Shown here one piece after another: positions 32,576 to 34,453 of a stretch of 34,453 nucleotides of DNA. Made by a program: the position numbers and the translations under genes. The notes beneath the pieces are model-generated. The model did no database searches. It had not been told where the DNA came from and worked only from the letters and a program-made list of their open reading frames with translations. Numbering within the stretch: position 1 is the first letter of the stretch; each line of letters starts with the position of its first letter. The stretch is from Sedimentisphaerales bacterium. GTDB lineage: Bacteria > Planctomycetota > Phycisphaerae > Sedimentisphaerales > Anaerohalosphaeraceae. The stretch lies in assembly GCA_016926155.1 (NCBI GenBank), contig JAFGPC010000143.1, positions 1 through 34,453 on the forward strand, written 5' to 3'.

Positions 32576-32604
32576 AGTATATACGCAACGTCATTCCATG
32601 TCAA
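32576..32604 (-). promoter_or_regulatory. Strong sigma70-like promoter for the surface-protein operon
   Basis: On the minus strand TTGACA (32604-32599), a 17-base spacer and TATACT (32581-32576): full -35 match and five of six in the -10. The start would be near 32569, which gives a leader of about 485 bases before the ATG at 32083. Confidence 0.7.
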
Positions 32605-32922
32605 GAAAAAACAGAGTGACGCAATATTTTACCGGACAAGTCCGAAACACCCGGATTCCTGGTAAATGGAAAATAAAATCACCCGGTCTCTCCAGCTTAC
32701 TCCGATAATACCTAAGTATACATGAAAACCGGATTAAAAGTAAGCCTGTTTTTGCGTTTTTCTTTCTTTTTTTTACGACAGCCGTTCCTTTTTTCGTCCC
32801 TTTTAGCCCGGATTCATGGGGAATTATATAGACATATTAGATTATAATAGTTATAGTGATTTCCAGGAAAGAGCGTTTCGAATCCGAGTCAAAAGGTCCA
32901 TTTCAGACACGGAGAAACACCC

Positions 32923-34110
32923 ATGAGCCATTCAACTCGAAAAGTAATCATCGTCGTAGAGGCTTCAACGGCATACGGACGGGGGATTCTCCGGGGTATC
33001 GCCAAATATTCCCGACTTCACGGCCCATGGTCCATCAACATGGACCCATGGGAGATCTATAACAGGGAACTACCCCGCATGGTGGACTGGCAGGGGGAAG
33101 GAATCATCGCCAGAGTCTCCTCGGAAAAGGTAGCTGAGAAAATTCTCAATAACCATCTGCCAACTGTGACACTTGCCAGCGATTCCACGAAGCGATTGTC
33201 TGCCGTCAAGAAGGATCACTGGGCGGTTATTCCTCGTGTTATTACGTCCTCTCGCGCAATCGGCGCCATGGCCGCCGAACACTTTCTGGACCGCGGTTTT
33301 CGCCATTTCGCCTTCTGCGGAATCCCCTATTGCAGTTGGTCTCAGCAGCGGAAAGAGATATTTAACGATCGTATCCGCCTGGCCGGTCTTCATTGCCATG
33401 TTTATACGGAACCCCGCCTTCGACGTGATCGTACATGGGAACAAGAACAAATCACACTTACCAAGTGGCTGACATCTTTACCCAAACCCGTCGCCGTTAT
33501 GGCCTGTAACGACGAGCGTGCACGATATGTAGTGGAAACCGCACGGATCGCCGGATTGATGGTCCCGGAAGAAGTGGCAATTCTCGGTGTGGATAACGAC
33601 GAATTACTTTGCGACTTGTCATATCCACAATTGTCCAGTGTTGCTTTGAATGTCCAGCAAGCCGGTTATGAAGCGGCTGCCCTTTTAGACAAGCTCATGG
33701 GTGGCGAACCTATGGCCGGGCAGGAAATTCATGTAGAGCCGGCACGTGTGGTCGTTCGACAATCCACCAATATCCTCGCTATCTCCGACAAGGAAGTGGC
33801 CGGGGCGATTCGCTTTATCCGTGAATTCGCCAAAGAGATGATCCGGGTCGACGACGTTGTAAATTCGGTTTCTTCTTCCCGACGATTACTGGAGCGCCGT
33901 TTTCAAAAAGTCCTGGGACGATCGATCCTCAAAGAAATTCAGCGAGTCCGCGTAGAATCGGCTAAAGAGCTTTTACTGAAAACCGATCTGCCCATCTCCA
34001 GCGTCTCTCGTGAGTCCGGTTTTTCCAATGCAACCCACCTTGGTGTCATCTTCAGGAGAGAAACTGACCTGACGCCTCTTTCTTATCGCAAGCGGTTCCG
34101 CAGTCGTTGA
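32923..34110 (+). CDS. XylR-like transcriptional regulator (LacI-type sensor fused to AraC-type DNA-binding domain)
   Basis: 395 residues, the same length class and layout as XylR. The N-terminal part (about 7-280) is a periplasmic-binding-protein-like sugar sensor: KVIIVVEASTAYGRGILRGIAKYSR, AMAAEHFLDRGFRHFAFCGI, AVMACNDERARYVVETAR and VPEEVAILGVDNDELLCDLSYPQLSSV. The C-terminal part (about 285-392) is an AraC HTH pair: SSSRRLLERRFQKVLGRSI and ISSVSRESGFSNATHLGVIFRRETDLTPLSYRKRF. There is no LacI-type HTH at the N-terminus. Such proteins bind a sugar in the cytosol and usually activate sugar-use genes. It is divergent from the surface-protein operon, the most likely target. GGAG lies about nine bases before the ATG. 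The sugar cannot be named. Confidence 0.9.
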   Translation: MSHSTRKVIIVVEASTAYGRGILRGIAKYSRLHGPWSINMDPWEIYNRELPRMVDWQGEGIIARVSSEKVAEKILNNHLPTVTLASDSTKRLSAVKKDHWAVIPRVITSSRAIGAMAAEHFLDRGFRHFAFCGIPYCSWSQQRKEIFNDRIRLAGLHCHVYTEPRLRRDRTWEQEQITLTKWLTSLPKPVAVMACNDERARYVVETARIAGLMVPEEVAILGVDNDELLCDLSYPQLSSVALNVQQAGYEAAALLDKLMGGEPMAGQEIHVEPARVVVRQSTNILAISDKEVAGAIRFIREFAKEMIRVDDVVNSVSSSRRLLERRFQKVLGRSILKEIQRVRVESAKELLLKTDLPISSVSRESGFSNATHLGVIFRRETDLTPLSYRKRFRSR

Positions 34111-34282
34111 CTCTCCTTGCTATTTGTCTTTCATTTCTATATAGTATCATGTGGATGACGAGTTCTTTCTCGTAAATATTTGTCAAGCACTGTAACAAAA
34201 AAGACCTTTCATGTGTCTATAGGCATGGTATAAGCGCATTACCTGCCTTGAATCCAGGATTAAAGCCGGCCAGGAGAACACG

Positions 34283-34453
34283 ATGAAAAGCAGAGATTTC
34301 AACCGGATCATTTTTATTGCTTTTATCTTGCCCCTTTTCTGGTTCTTATATCCTTGTCAGGCAAGTCTGGATTGTCCGGTTGGTGATCTGGATGGGGATT
34401 GTTGTGTCAATATGGGGGATTTGCTGGCGTTTACGGATCACTGGCTCACGGAG
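34283..34453 (+). CDS. N-terminus of a secreted dockerin-like protein (3' truncated by window end)
   Basis: 57 codons run without a stop to the last base. AGGAG (34272-34276) lies six bases before the ATG. A signal peptide (IIFIAFILPLFWFLYPCQA) is followed at once by VGDLDGDCCVNMGDLLAFTDHWL, the same Cys-containing EF-hand-like motif that ends the two surface proteins upstream, but here placed at the mature N-terminus. Proteins with this start in Phycisphaerae often continue with more such motifs and LamG or lamin-tail domains, which cannot be checked here. The 172 bases before it, after the regulator stop, show no clear terminator. Confidence 0.75.
   Translation, partial: MKSRDFNRIIFIAFILPLFWFLYPCQASLDCPVGDLDGDCCVNMGDLLAFTDHWLTE

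Larger units (their letters stand above)
32084..32922. other. Long regulatory region between the surface-protein operon and the XylR-like gene
   Basis: 839 bases without a credible gene. It holds the strong minus-strand promoter (32576-32604), a 14-bp palindrome TGAAGTATACTTCA (32473-32486), a 31-base purine-only run (32384-32414), an inverted repeat TTTACC/GGTAAA (32628-32666) and T-rich stretches near 32752-32805. A TATAAT at 32843-32848 is a possible -10 for the plus-strand regulator, but no good -35 is visible 17 bases upstream. Confidence 0.5.

Noticed and set aside
1-34453. CRISPR arrays, tRNA/rRNA genes, insertion sequences, prophage or attachment sites
   Set aside because: No regularly spaced repeats, no transposase or integrase frames and no recognisable RNA gene were found on either strand by eye.

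Overview
The window looks like a chromosomal segment from a free-living planctomycete, most likely of the class Phycisphaerae (Sedimentisphaerales-like). This is inferred from gene content: secreted PA14/LamG proteins ending in a single Cys-containing dockerin-like EF-hand (D-x-N-G-D-C), a DUF1080/ThuA-like protein beside a Tat-exported Gfo/Idh/MocA oxidoreductase, a XylR-type LacI/AraC regulator, and mixed type IV pilus/type II secretion genes. No RNA genes, insertion sequences, phage genes or CRISPR arrays were seen.

Layout. 1-273: C-terminus of a probable secreted protein. 302-4689 (minus): ribose-type ABC operon in the order binding protein, ATPase, permease, ribokinase, with a good sigma70-like promoter and a CG-centred palindrome at the transcription start. 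4690-5118: regulatory spacer with that promoter, a minus-strand terminator hairpin and a C-rich-loop hairpin. 5119-15296 (plus): an eleven-gene type IV pilus-like assembly cluster: platform protein, major pilin, three minor pilin/PilX-like genes, PilM, PilN, PilO, a ParA/Soj ATPase, a bitopic PilP/GspC-like protein and the secretin, closed by an intrinsic terminator. 15529-16476: L-lactate dehydrogenase. 16520-19582 (minus): a hybrid histidine kinase-like protein whose phospho-accepting His is replaced by Tyr, followed by the PilB/GspE assembly ATPase. 19799-20629: membrane-anchored C39-like peptidase. 20687-25998 (minus): Tat-exported oxidoreductase, a 1230-residue DUF1080-ThuA-HEAT-F5/8C fusion and a small exported protein. 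26425-32083 (minus): two large multidomain surface proteins behind one strong promoter with a long leader. 32923-34110 (plus): XylR-like regulator. 34283-end: start of another secreted dockerin-like protein.

How the parts fit. Two sugar themes appear: uptake and phosphorylation of a pentose-like sugar, and probable extracytoplasmic oxidation then cleavage of glycosides through 3-keto intermediates. The surface proteins with carbohydrate-binding-like domains and the divergent XylR-like regulator fit polysaccharide foraging. The pilus cluster has its own extension ATPase but no retraction ATPase or prepilin peptidase here, so pilus versus secretion pseudopilus cannot be decided from this window. 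Most unusual are the ParA ATPase inside the PilMNO-PQ operon, the H-box-deficient kinase upstream of pilB, the four-domain 3-keto-glycoside protein, and a 28-bp perfect palindrome just after the major pilin gene.
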